From Verrucomicrobiota bacterium (GTDB lineage: Bacteria; Verrucomicrobiota; Verrucomicrobiia; Opitutales; UBA953): a stretch of 64,000 bases of DNA. The position numbers and the translations under genes are program-made. Numbering within the stretch: position 1 is the stretch's first letter; each line of letters starts with the position of its first letter. This document shows, one piece after another, positions 9,102-16,959 of the stretch. Location of the stretch: assembly GCA_015061905.1 (NCBI GenBank), contig SUVQ01000007.1, forward strand, positions 1-64,000. The letters are read 5' to 3'. The notes beneath the pieces were generated by a model. It saw only the letters and a program-made list of their open reading frames with translations, did no database searches and was not told where the DNA came from.

Positions 9102-9737
9102 GACCCTGAGGTATATTCAACTCCTTGGCCTGGAACCGGAGACGGATATACCCGCGGGGGAATGAATGCACAAGAAATAAATCTCGCGGGATTTAGTCTT
9201 TCAGCTGAGGAATATTATATCGGAGACATTACTTTTGCCAAAAATACATACACCGCATCATTTGCCTCATATCTCGCAATCGTAGATTTATCGTCTAATC
9301 TTCTTCTTGGAATCTCTAACGAAGTTTCATCTTTGACGGGACAATCTTTCGGAAATGCTAGTGGTAAAGCTGCGGCAGCTTATTCTTTTTCAAACCTGAC
9401 GCTTTCTGCCGATTCCAGTTATCTTGCCGTCTTTTTGTCGGGAACCACGAGTCTTGCTGTCGGGAGTGAGTTCGATTTTACATCAGATTTGATTACAACG
9501 GTTACAAGTGATAAAAATGGAATTTATTGCACCGCTCTTGATTCCAACAAAAATTCTTATGGATATGCAAAGTCCATTTCGGACGAAGGGGTGATTAGTA
9601 ATTTCACAGACAGCAGTCTTACATATGGAGCAACCTATAAAGTTTCGGTAACTCCTGTTCCCGAGCCGTCGGCATTCGGAATGCTTGCGGGCTTGGGTGC
9701 GCTTGCGCTCGTGGCATCGCGTCGTCGTCGCAAATAA
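9042..9737 (+). CDS. PEP-CTERM surface protein, cassette 1
   Basis: 231 aa. A Sec signal peptide (MKKYITLAALLAAGTTFANA) is followed by about 180 residues rich in Ser/Thr/Asn and predicted to be beta-rich, with no recognised domain. The tail begins PVPEPSAFGMLAGLGALALV and ends SRRRRK, a PEP-CTERM sorting signal: PEP motif, membrane helix, basic end. Proteins of this class are processed by an exosortase and placed at the surface or exported. The leader and tail are almost identical to those at 55213-55887, while the middle is unrelated. The gene body has no GGGAACG copy and is A+T-richer than its neighbours. The start has no Shine-Dalgarno sequence and sits in a conserved A-rich leader. Confidence 0.88.
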   Translation: MKKYITLAALLAAGTTFANADPEVYSTPWPGTGDGYTRGGMNAQEINLAGFSLSAEEYYIGDITFAKNTYTASFASYLAIVDLSSNLLLGISNEVSSLTGQSFGNASGKAAAAYSFSNLTLSADSSYLAVFLSGTTSLAVGSEFDFTSDLITTVTSDKNGIYCTALDSNKNSYGYAKSISDEGVISNFTDSSLTYGATYKVSVTPVPEPSAFGMLAGLGALALVASRRRRK

Positions 9738-10080
9738 TTTCTGTAATATATTAATTCATAGATTATGGTTAGCGTTCCTGCGACTTCGGTTGCGGGAACG
9801 TTTTTTTTTCGCGCCAAGCCGCCAAGCCGCGAAGTTTTTAAAATTTAATAAAAAAAGAAACCACGAATAGACACGAATTTTCACGAATGATAACGCAAAG
9901 ATGAAATCAGGATATCTGCGAATATCTGTTTCATCTGTGGGAAAAATTAACCACAAACCAAAAAAACTTCGCGTCTTAGCGTCTTCGCGCGAGTTTTTTA
10001 CACAGCCCTCGAAAGAAAATTTTGCTTTGCGCGGGAACGTTTTGCGGCGAAGACTTATTTTTGTTCGCACAAACTTCACT
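9659..10080 (+). repeat. Cassette 3' block, copy 1
   Basis: About 420 bp resembling 55809-56218. It covers the PEP-CTERM tail codons, the stop, a conserved spacer (TTTCTGTAATATATTAATTC), the motif-built terminator, and the short-period repeat modules, ending near TTGTTCGCACAAACTTCAC. The first 150 bp are near-identical in the two copies and the rest is more diverged. Confidence 0.82.
9773..9809 (+). terminator. Terminator built from an inverted GGGAACG pair
   Basis: CGTTCCTGCGAC and GTTGCGGGAACG form a 12-bp stem (with G-T pairs) around a TTCG tetraloop, followed by nine or more T. The right arm is the interspersed motif and the left arm a one-base variant of its complement. Confidence 0.88.
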
Positions 10081-10188
10081 TCGCAAGCGACATGAGTGTT
10101 GCTTCTCCCGTTTTTTTTTTCACGTTAAAATCATTCGTGAAAATTCGTGTTTATTCGTGGTTCCTTTTTTCGGCTTTGCGGGAAATGC
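10081..10188. other. Short gap with inverted repeat module
   Basis: It contains a T-run (10111-10120) and the module TCATTCGTGAAAATTCGTGT and following (10131-10170), which is the reverse complement of the CACGAA module found in neighbouring gaps. Nothing else was found before the hemD stop codon. Confidence 0.6.
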
Positions 10189-10971
10189 TTATTTTACCAA
10201 GCCTTCAATCGCGTCGGCGATGGCGGGAACGGTGGCGCGGCTTGCGACGGCAGCAACGGGGATGCCCGATTTTTTCAGCACGGACGCGGTAGGCTCGCCG
10301 ATGGCGACAACGCGCGGTTGCGTCGCGTTTTTTTCCAAGCGTAGATTCGGAGCCTGCGTGATAAAAGATTCCACGGCGCTTCTGCTGGCGAAAACAATGA
10401 AGTCTGCGCCGTTTTCACGAAAATCCGCAAGCGCATCCTGCACGTTTTCCACCTTGGCGGAATCCGTGGAATAGCACGGGAACGTATCGACGATGGCGTG
10501 TGCTTCCTCCGAAAGGCGTTTCGCTAATGTATCCGGATTTCGATTACCGGTAACGACGCAGATTTTGAGGTTTTCCAAATCCTGTTCCGCAATCAGTTTT
10601 TCCGCGAGAGCCGTTCCCGTGTGCTCTTCGGGAACGATTTCCACTTCGAGGTGAAGTTCTTCCACGGCTTTTTGCGTTGCCGGACCGACGCAGGCGATGC
10701 GGCACGGACCGAGCCAGCGCAAATCCTTAAAGCGGGCAAAAAACTTTTTGAAAAATCCCCGCACGCCGTTCGCGCTTGTAAACACGAGCCAATCGTATTC
10801 GCTGAGCATCGAGAAAATTTCGTTCGCGATTTCTTCGTTCCCGTCGAGCGAGATTTCGATGAGCGGCATTTCGATGACTTTTGCGCCGCGCGCTTCGAGT
10901 TCGGCGCGCAATTCGGCGTTTTGTTCTTCGGGGCGCGTGATAACGACGCGTCGATTTTTTAAAACCTGCAT
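10189..10971 (-). CDS. hemD: Uroporphyrinogen-III synthase
   Basis: 260 aa, cytosolic. It closes hydroxymethylbilane into uroporphyrinogen III with D-ring inversion in tetrapyrrole synthesis. The N-terminus VVITRPEEQNAELRAELEAR, the segments DWLVFTSANGVRGFF and ACVGPATQKAVEE, and the C-terminal half with DFIVFASRSAVESF and VVAIGEPTASVLKKSG are typical of the two-lobed HemD fold. The length matches the family. It lies 32 nt downstream of lepB on the minus strand and is likely cotranscribed with it. No other heme gene is near. Confidence 0.92.
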   Translation of the reverse strand: MQVLKNRRVVITRPEEQNAELRAELEARGAKVIEMPLIEISLDGNEEIANEIFSMLSEYDWLVFTSANGVRGFFKKFFARFKDLRWLGPCRIACVGPATQKAVEELHLEVEIVPEEHTGTALAEKLIAEQDLENLKICVVTGNRNPDTLAKRLSEEAHAIVDTFPCYSTDSAKVENVQDALADFRENGADFIVFASRSAVESFITQAPNLRLEKNATQPRVVAIGEPTASVLKKSGIPVAAVASRATVPAIADAIEGLVK

Positions 10972-11003
10972 AGCAAAAAAAATTAAAGCGAAAAAAAACG
11001 GTT

Positions 11004-12296
11004 CTATTCCGCCAAGCCCCAGCGGGACGAGAACGGATACAAAATAAAGAGTGCGGAGCCGACGACGTCTTCAGCGGGAACGCCGCCCCAGCCGCGCGAA
11101 TCGTAGCTGTTGGAGGAATTGTCGCCGAGGGCGTAGAAAAATCCTTCGGGAACGCGAAAATCTCTCGTGAGTTGCCAGCTGTGAATCGAGGGCGCGCCGT
11201 TCGTCGGGAAGTAGCCGTAATAATTCTCGGCGGGAAGCGGCGTATTGTTTTTTACAAAAGCTTCTGCCGAGTCGGCGGGAACGCCGTTGAGGAGAAGTTT
11301 TTCGTTGTCGACGCGCAGAACGTCTCCGGGCAAGCCCGCCAAGCGCTTGATGTAGTAAAGCTCCACGTTGTTCAGCCCGGGAATATGGTGCGTGCGGAAA
11401 ACAAACGGGTCGCCGCGCTCGGGCTCGAAGAAATGATACTTTGCGCGGTTGACGAGAACCATGTCGCCGCCGAGAACTTTAAAGTTGAGCAAATTTTCTC
11501 CTGCGCGAACGGTTTTTCCGGTGCGGAGCGCGGGCGTGCCGTCGGGCAAAATCGTAATTTGTCCGTTTTTAAAAACGTTTCTCCAGCGAAAAGTTTCGGG
11601 CGTATTTTCTTTTTCCGTTTCCGGGAAAAATGTTTTGAGCAAAACCGAATTGAGCGAAAAATCTCGCGGCACGGGAACAGGTACGGCGTTCCCGCCGACG
11701 TAGAGCCGATAAATATCTTTCCCGGGCGAGATGACCGAGCCGGCAGTCGTTTCTTTTTCCGGCGGCAGAAGCGTCAGCGCGCGCGTTCCCGCGTCGCGGC
11801 GCAGAGGGATTAGGACTTCTCCGCTTGCGGGAGATTTTATTTCGTAAAAAGAGGCACTGCGGAAAATCCGTTCCGCCCATTTGGAAAGCGTGCTTTCTTC
11901 GCCGTTGCAAATTTCTGCCGTCATTCCGTTGTAAGTCGGGAACATGGAATTGGTCGGAATTTTAAACGGTTGGATAAAAAATGCGCGAATCCCGCCGGCA
12001 AGAATCGCCGCGACGACGATGAGCTCGACCCACTCGGGGATTTTTTTCTGCGGAAAAATCGTCCCGCCGAGTTCCTGCAAAACGGTTTCCAGTGCGGCGG
12101 CGCGGGCTTTGAGCGCATCGGTATCAAGCGGCGATTCTTTGGCTGCAGTGCGGAGATCGGCGACGGCGGCGTCAAAGCGTTCCCGCTCCGCTTCGTCGAA
12201 AAGGTCGCCGCGGTATCGCAGAACTTTTTCCGCGGAGGCGAGCAGATTTTCCGCCTGCTTACGCAGGGCTTTGTCGGATTTTCCGGAAAAAAACAT
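11004..12296 (-). CDS. lepB: Signal peptidase I
   Basis: About 430 aa, the membrane-bound serine protease that removes Sec signal peptides. I prefer the ATG at 12296; the frame extends three codons upstream to a TTG. A hydrophobic segment (WVELIVVAAILAGGIRAFFI) is followed by PTNSMFPTYNG with the catalytic Ser, IKRLAGLPGDVLRV with the catalytic Lys, and ALGDNSSNSYDSRGWGGVP. The N-terminal 90 or so residues are a charged, helical extension. A large insert between the Ser and Lys motifs makes it longer than the E. coli enzyme (324 aa). It is upstream of hemD in the same transcript. Confidence 0.93.
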   Translation of the reverse strand: MFFSGKSDKALRKQAENLLASAEKVLRYRGDLFDEAERERFDAAVADLRTAAKESPLDTDALKARAAALETVLQELGGTIFPQKKIPEWVELIVVAAILAGGIRAFFIQPFKIPTNSMFPTYNGMTAEICNGEESTLSKWAERIFRSASFYEIKSPASGEVLIPLRRDAGTRALTLLPPEKETTAGSVISPGKDIYRLYVGGNAVPVPVPRDFSLNSVLLKTFFPETEKENTPETFRWRNVFKNGQITILPDGTPALRTGKTVRAGENLLNFKVLGGDMVLVNRAKYHFFEPERGDPFVFRTHHIPGLNNVELYYIKRLAGLPGDVLRVDNEKLLLNGVPADSAEAFVKNNTPLPAENYYGYFPTNGAPSIHSWQLTRDFRVPEGFFYALGDNSSNSYDSRGWGGVPAEDVVGSALFILYPFSSRWGLAE

Positions 12297-12700
12297 CTTG
12301 CGCAAAACAATAGCCGCCGCGGGAACGTTTTAGAAGAAAAATCAAAAAAAGAACAGGGCGCGGGCAGAAAAAAGTTCAGACAAAATTTCCTCGGGCGACG
12401 CTTCTTTTGTGTATTTGGTTAAGTTAGTTTAGAGGTTAATTGAGACAGAGAGAGAAGTTAAATAGTTAAGTCAGTTATAACGCTCCGGCGGGAACATAGT
12501 TCTCGTCGGAGTTTTTTCGGTAAACCTTTCTCTCGCGCGAAGCCGCAAAGTCGCAAAAACCACGAATAGACACGAATATTCACGAATAAATAAAAAGCTT
12601 TGCGTCTTTGCGTTTTTGCGCGAGCTCCTTTTGTGTAATTGGTGAAATTTGCGGATTTTTTTCGCTTTCAAGGCGTATTTTCCGGGGCTATCTTTTAGCT
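12297..12700. other. Intergenic gap with orphan terminator and repeats
   Basis: A 404-bp gap between divergent lepB and the EF-hand gene. It holds one GGGAACG motif (12319), an A/T-rich purine-biased stretch (about 12415-12478), a plus-strand terminator at 12483-12517, short-period repeat modules (12556-12626) and the 30-nt element shared with the PEP-CTERM leaders (12632-12661). No open frame is credible. The terminator has no gene upstream on its strand, so a small RNA is possible. Confidence 0.6.
12483..12517 (+). terminator. Orphan rho-independent terminator
   Basis: CTCCGGCGGGAAC pairs over 13 positions (two G-T) with GTTCTCGTCGGAG around a 3-nt ATA loop, followed by six T. The left arm contains a near-copy of the interspersed motif. 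No plus-strand gene precedes it within this gap. Confidence 0.8.
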
Positions 12701-14923
12701 ATGTCTAACTACTATTTCTTTTGCCGAGGCGGAGCCGCGCAGCTTCGCATCGAAACCCCGGAAGACCTCGCCGCCGTAGAAACTCTGGACCCGAAATGGT
12801 GGGTCGCGCTGAGCATGCCTATTGCCGGGCAGGAATTTGATCCGCGCACGCTGAACTTGCTGGACGCCGATGCGGACGGGCGCATTCGCGTTCCCGAAAT
12901 TCTTTCCGCCGTAAAATTTGTCCGGGAAAACCTTGCGGATTTTTCCGCATTTTTTGCGGGAAAAGATTCCGTGCCGCTGAGCGCGATTGTTGCGACGAGC
13001 CCGCTTTTGCAAACGGCAAAAAATATTTTGGAACATCTCGGCAAAATGTCGGCGGGAACGCTTTCCCTTGCCGATGTCGAGGCTTCGGAGAAAACATTTG
13101 ACGCGCAGGCGTTCAACGGCGACGGCGTTCTCGTTCCCGCCTGTGCCGGAGAAGATGCCGCGCTTGCGGATTTTCTCCGCAACGCCGTCGCCGCCACGGG
13201 CGGGAGCGCGGACGCTTCCGGCGAAAAGGGCGTGACGGCGGCTCAAATTGCGGATTTTGTCAAAAACGCCGCAGACGTTCTTGCATGGCGGGCTGTTGCC
13301 GATACGGATTCCGAAAAAATTCTTCCGCTCGGAGCGGGAACGGCGGACGCGTTTTCCGCGTTTGTGAAAATTCGCAGCAAGGCGGAGGATTTCTTCGCGC
13401 GCACGCGCTTGGCGGGATACGATGCTGCCGCGACGGCGAAATTGAATCCGTCTGATGCCGATTTTGCCGCCATTGCGGCGGGAACGGAAATCTCGGCGGC
13501 GGCATCCGAAGCGTTCCCGCTTGCGCGCATCTCGGCGAGTGTCAAAGAGCCGGAACTTCCGCTTGCGAGCGGCGTAAATCCTGCGTGGGCGCCCGCGATC
13601 GCTTCGTTTACGGAAAAAACTTTGTCGCCCGCACTTTCAAAATTCGGCGTTCCCGCGACGGAGAAACCGGCTTCGCTTTCCGAAACGCTTTGGCGAAAAA
13701 TTTCCGCCTTGTTCGCGCCGTATGAAGCTTGGCTTGCGGCGAAGCCGGCGGGCGGCGCAGATGCGTTCCCGTCGGAAAAGTTGGACGAAATCGTTTCCGG
13801 AAATTTTGTCGAAAAAACCGCTCCGCTTTTTGAAAAAGACGCGGCGGAAAAACCCTTGCGCGCCGCTTTGTCCGAGGCGGAAAAACTTTGTCGCTACTCG
13901 CGGGACTTGGCGGTGATTTTGCGGAACTTCGTTTCGTTTGCCGAATTTTACAAACGTGATTCTTCAACGACGGCGTTTCTTGTCGGGAAGCTTTACATGG
14001 ATCGCCGCGCTTGCGCGCTGTGTATCCGTGTCGAAAATACGGGAACGCATTCCGCGCTCGCCGCGAAGTCCAACTGTTGCCTCGCGTATTGCGAATGCAC
14101 GCGCAAAAAGGGCGGCGAAAAAATGACGATTGTCGCAATGTTCGGCGATGGTGATGCGCGCTCGCTCTACGTCGGGCGAAACGGGGTTTTTTACGACAAA
14201 AAAGGCGACGACTGGGACGCGAAAATCGTCAAAATCATCGAAAACCCGATTTCCGTCCGCGAAGCGTTTTGGACGCCGTATCGCAAAGTTGCCAAATTCG
14301 TAGAAACACAGATTGAAAATTTTGCGGCTTCGCGCGAAAAGAAAGTGGACGCGGATTTGAGCGGCGGCGTGGGAACGGCTTTGTCAAAGGCGACAACGGC
14401 TCCTGTGGCGGGAACGCCGAGCGCGGCAAAGCCTGCGTTTGACGTGGCGAAATTTGCCGGCATTTTTGCCGCCATCGGCTTGGCGCTCGGTGCTATCGGC
14501 GCTGCTCTTTCCGTCGCGCTCGGGAGTTTTCTCGCGCTTGCGCCGTGGCAAATGGTTTTGGTGGTGCTCGCGGTTATTTTGGTGATTTCGGCTCCGTCGA
14601 TGTTGCTCGCGGCGATGAAGCTTCGCCGTCGCTCGCTTGGACCGATTCTCGAAGCCAACGGCTGGGCGATAAACGGGAACGTCAAAATCAACATTCCGCT
14701 CGGAAAAGCATTTACCGAAATGCCGCAAAAGCCGAAAGGCGCGAAAATTTCCCGCGCGGATCCGTTTCGCCGGAAACCGTTCCCGTGGGGAAAAATCGTA
14801 ATCGCGATTTTGTTGCTCGCAGGAATCACCTTCGGCGTGTGGCGGTGGACGCAGCGTTGCGAGCCGCCTTGTGAGCCGCCGGCTGAGCTTCCTGCCGACA
14901 CGCAAAACGTTCCCGCTACTTGA
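12701..14923 (+). CDS. Membrane protein with an EF-hand loop, function unknown
   Basis: 740 aa from the ATG at 12701, where the protein MSNYYFFCRGGAAQLRIETP begins; the frame is open upstream through repeat DNA. Residues 55-66 read DADADGRIRVPE, a canonical calcium-binding EF-hand loop. About 450 Ala-rich residues follow, then a more conserved-looking block (FYKRDSSTTAFLVGKLYMDR and RACALCIRVEN, about 420-450) with several Cys. Near the C-terminus are hydrophobic segments (about 590-650) and a final helix (IVIAILLLAGITFGVW, about 700). I recognise no enzyme domain. The protein may sense or bind calcium at the inner membrane. The terminator hairpin overlaps the stop codon. Confidence 0.75.
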   Translation: MSNYYFFCRGGAAQLRIETPEDLAAVETLDPKWWVALSMPIAGQEFDPRTLNLLDADADGRIRVPEILSAVKFVRENLADFSAFFAGKDSVPLSAIVATSPLLQTAKNILEHLGKMSAGTLSLADVEASEKTFDAQAFNGDGVLVPACAGEDAALADFLRNAVAATGGSADASGEKGVTAAQIADFVKNAADVLAWRAVADTDSEKILPLGAGTADAFSAFVKIRSKAEDFFARTRLAGYDAAATAKLNPSDADFAAIAAGTEISAAASEAFPLARISASVKEPELPLASGVNPAWAPAIASFTEKTLSPALSKFGVPATEKPASLSETLWRKISALFAPYEAWLAAKPAGGADAFPSEKLDEIVSGNFVEKTAPLFEKDAAEKPLRAALSEAEKLCRYSRDLAVILRNFVSFAEFYKRDSSTTAFLVGKLYMDRRACALCIRVENTGTHSALAAKSNCCLAYCECTRKKGGEKMTIVAMFGDGDARSLYVGRNGVFYDKKGDDWDAKIVKIIENPISVREAFWTPYRKVAKFVETQIENFAASREKKVDADLSGGVGTALSKATTAPVAGTPSAAKPAFDVAKFAGIFAAIGLALGAIGAALSVALGSFLALAPWQMVLVVLAVILVISAPSMLLAAMKLRRRSLGPILEANGWAINGNVKINIPLGKAFTEMPQKPKGAKISRADPFRRKPFPWGKIVIAILLLAGITFGVWRWTQRCEPPCEPPAELPADTQNVPAT

Positions 14924-14944
14924 GCGCGGGAACGTTTTTTTTTA
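14904..14944 (+). terminator. Terminator built from an inverted GGGAACG pair
   Basis: AAAACGTTCCCGC (14904-14916) pairs perfectly with GCGGGAACGTTTT (14926-14938) around a 9-nt loop that contains the TGA stop of the EF-hand gene. A run of T follows. Both arms are the interspersed motif. Confidence 0.92.
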
Positions 14945-15112
14945 TTAAAAATTAGTAAAAAAAATTAACCGCAAAAACTTTGCGCCTTCGCGTCTTCGCG
15001 CGAGATTCTTTTGTGGAGTTGGTGAATTTTGTCGTTTCTTTCTCTTTGCGCGGGAACGTTTTTTCTCCGATTTTTTTTTCGCGGGAACGCTTTATTAAGT
15101 GAGGTAAAACGC

Positions 15113-15142
15113 TTTACATTTTATTTTTGTAGTGATTACAAT
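15113..15142 (+). promoter_or_regulatory. Probable katA promoter
   Basis: TTTACA (15113-15118) and TACAAT (15137-15142) are separated by 18 nt, about 36 nt before the catalase start. They resemble a sigma-70-type -35 and -10. No operator was recognised. Confidence 0.5.
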
Positions 15143-15178
15143 TTTAACGGTTATTAAAAATAAACACAGAACAAAAAG

Positions 15179-16690
15179 ATGAAAAAACAAAACAAACTCA
15201 CCAACGAGGTCGGGGCTCCGGTTTCCGACAACATTCACTCGCAGACTGCGGGCGCGCGCGGTCCGATTATGATGCAGGACGTGTGGCTGATGGAAAAGCT
15301 CGCGCATTTCGACCGCGAAGTTATTCCCGAGCGGCGCATGCACGCCAAGGGCAGCGGTGCCTTCGGCACGTTTACGACAACGCACGACGTTACGCAGTAT
15401 ACCTGCGCGAAACTTTTTTCCGAAATCGGCAAAAAGACGGACGTTTTCGTGCGTTTTTCGACGGTTGCCGGCGAACGCGGCGCGGCGGATGCGGAGCGCG
15501 ATATTCGCGGCTTTGCGATCAAATTCTATACCGAAGAAGGCAACTGGGATTTGGTCGGCAACAACACGCCGGTCTTCTTTATTCGCGATCCGCTCCAGTT
15601 CCCGGATTTGAATCACGCCGTGAAGCGCGACCCGAAAACAAATTTGCGCTCGCCGCAAAACAACTGGGATTTTTGGACGATGCTTCCGGAAGCGCTTCAC
15701 CAAATCACCGTTGTGATGTCCGACCGCGGCATTCCCGCGAGCTATCGCCACATGCACGGGTTTGGCAGCCACACTTACAGCCTCGTCAATGCGGCGGGAA
15801 CGCGTTTTTGGGTGAAGTTCCACTTTAAAACACAGCAGGGCATTAAAAACCTGACAAACGAGGAAGCGGCGAAAATCATCGCGTCCGACCGCGAAAGCCA
15901 TCAGCGCGATTTGTTTGACGCAATTGAACGCGGCGATTTCCCGCGTTGGCGGCTTTTCTTCCAAATCATGACGGAAGAACAGGCGAAAAATTATAAGGAA
16001 AATCCGTTTGATATCACGAAAACGTGGAGCCAAAAAACGTTCCCGCTGATTGAAGTCGGCACGCTTGAGCTGAACCGCAATCCGGAAAATTATTTCGCCG
16101 ATGTCGAGCAGGCGGCGTTCGCACCCGCGCACGTCGTTCCCGGAATCGGCTTTTCGCCGGATAAATTGTTGCAGGGGCGCCTGTTCTCCTACGGCGACGC
16201 GCAACGCTACCGCCTTGGCGTCAATCACGACCAGATTCCGGTCAATCAGGCACGTTGCCCGATGCATTCCTACCACCGCGACGGATTTATGCGCGTGGAC
16301 GGGAACGCCGGCGCAACTAAAGGCTACGCGCCCAACGGCTTCGGCGAGTGGGAAAGCGACGCAAGCGTCCGCCCGCCGAAAATGAAGGTTGACGGCGATA
16401 TTGACCATCACAGCCCGTATGACGACAAGACGGACGATTGCTTCTACCAAGCCGGCGACTTGTTCCGCCTGATGACGGAAGATAAAAAACAGCTTCTGAT
16501 TTCAAACACGGCGGCAGACATTGCGCCCGTTACCGAAAACGTCAAATACCGCCACGCCGCGCACTGCTATTTGGCGGACAAAGATTACGGGACGCGCATC
16601 GCGAAAGCACTCGGACTCGACATTAAAAAAGTCGAAGAACTCGCCGCGATGAGCGAACCCGAACGCCTTCACGCCACGCGTTGCGCTTAA
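15179..16690 (+). CDS. katA: Catalase (heme, small-subunit type)
   Basis: 503 aa, the monofunctional heme catalase that dismutates hydrogen peroxide. The distal His is in RRMHAKGSG (residue 55) and the distal Asn in [13 protein letters not shown] (about residue 128). The proximal Tyr is in [14 protein letters not shown] (about residue 338). The length fits clade-3 small-subunit catalases, and no signal peptide is seen. It is monocistronic, with a candidate promoter upstream and a terminator downstream. A defence against oxygen or host peroxide is the natural reading. Confidence 0.97.
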   Translation: MKKQNKLTNEVGAPVSDNIHSQTAGARGPIMMQDVWLMEKLAHFDREVIPERRMHAKGSGAFGTFTTTHDVTQYTCAKLFSEIGKKTDVFVRFSTVAGERGAADAERDIRGFAIKFYTEEGNWDLVGNNTPVFFIRDPLQFPDLNHAVKRDPKTNLRSPQNNWDFWTMLPEALHQITVVMSDRGIPASYRHMHGFGSHTYSLVNAAGTRFWVKFHFKTQQGIKNLTNEEAAKIIASDRESHQRDLFDAIERGDFPRWRLFFQIMTEEQAKNYKENPFDITKTWSQKTFPLIEVGTLELNRNPENYFADVEQAAFAPAHVVPGIGFSPDKLLQGRLFSYGDAQRYRLGVNHDQIPVNQARCPMHSYHRDGFMRVDGNAGATKGYAPNGFGEWESDASVRPPKMKVDGDIDHHSPYDDKTDDCFYQAGDLFRLMTEDKKQLLISNTAADIAPVTENVKYRHAAHCYLADKDYGTRIAKALGLDIKKVEELAAMSEPERLHATRCA

Positions 16691-16714
16691 AAAATAGTGA
16701 AGTTTTTCACGAAG

Positions 16715-16750
16715 AAAGAGGCGGCAAGCAATTGCCGTCTTCTTTTTTTT
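16715..16750 (+). terminator. katA terminator
   Basis: GAGGCGGCAA pairs with TTGCCGTCTT around a GCA loop, followed by CTTTTTTTTTT. It starts 25 nt after the catalase stop codon. Confidence 0.85.
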
Positions 16751-16813
16751 TAACTTCTCATCTATGCCGCGATCAATTTTTTTTCGTGAATTTTGTGGTC
16801 TTTTATTAAAGGA

Positions 16814-16837
16814 GAACAGCCGTCTCGGCTGTTTTTT
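16814..16837 (+). repeat. Inverted repeat GAACAGCCG...CGGCTGTT with T-run
   Basis: AACAGCCG-TCT-CGGCTGTT is followed by TTTT, so it can act as a second terminator. The same pattern recurs at 483-499 and, with a different core, at 16903-16926. Inverted CACGAA-type words lie at 16857-16890 between the hairpins. Confidence 0.65.
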
Positions 16838-16902
16838 CTTTCTTAAAAGGAAGAACTCATTCGTGGAAATTCGCGTGATTCGTGTTTCTTTTTTTTACAG
16901 AA

Positions 16903-16926
16903 AGAACAGGCAAGATGCCTGTTCTC
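16903..16926 (-). terminator. Hairpin after the beta-galactosidase gene
   Basis: AGAACAGGCA and TGCCTGTTCT form a 10-bp perfect stem 34 nt beyond the stop of the minus-strand gene. The T-run on the minus strand is short (TTTCTG), so termination is likely but not certain. Confidence 0.5.
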
Positions 16927-16959
16927 CTGTAGATTTTCCGTGGATTCCGTGGTCAAAAT

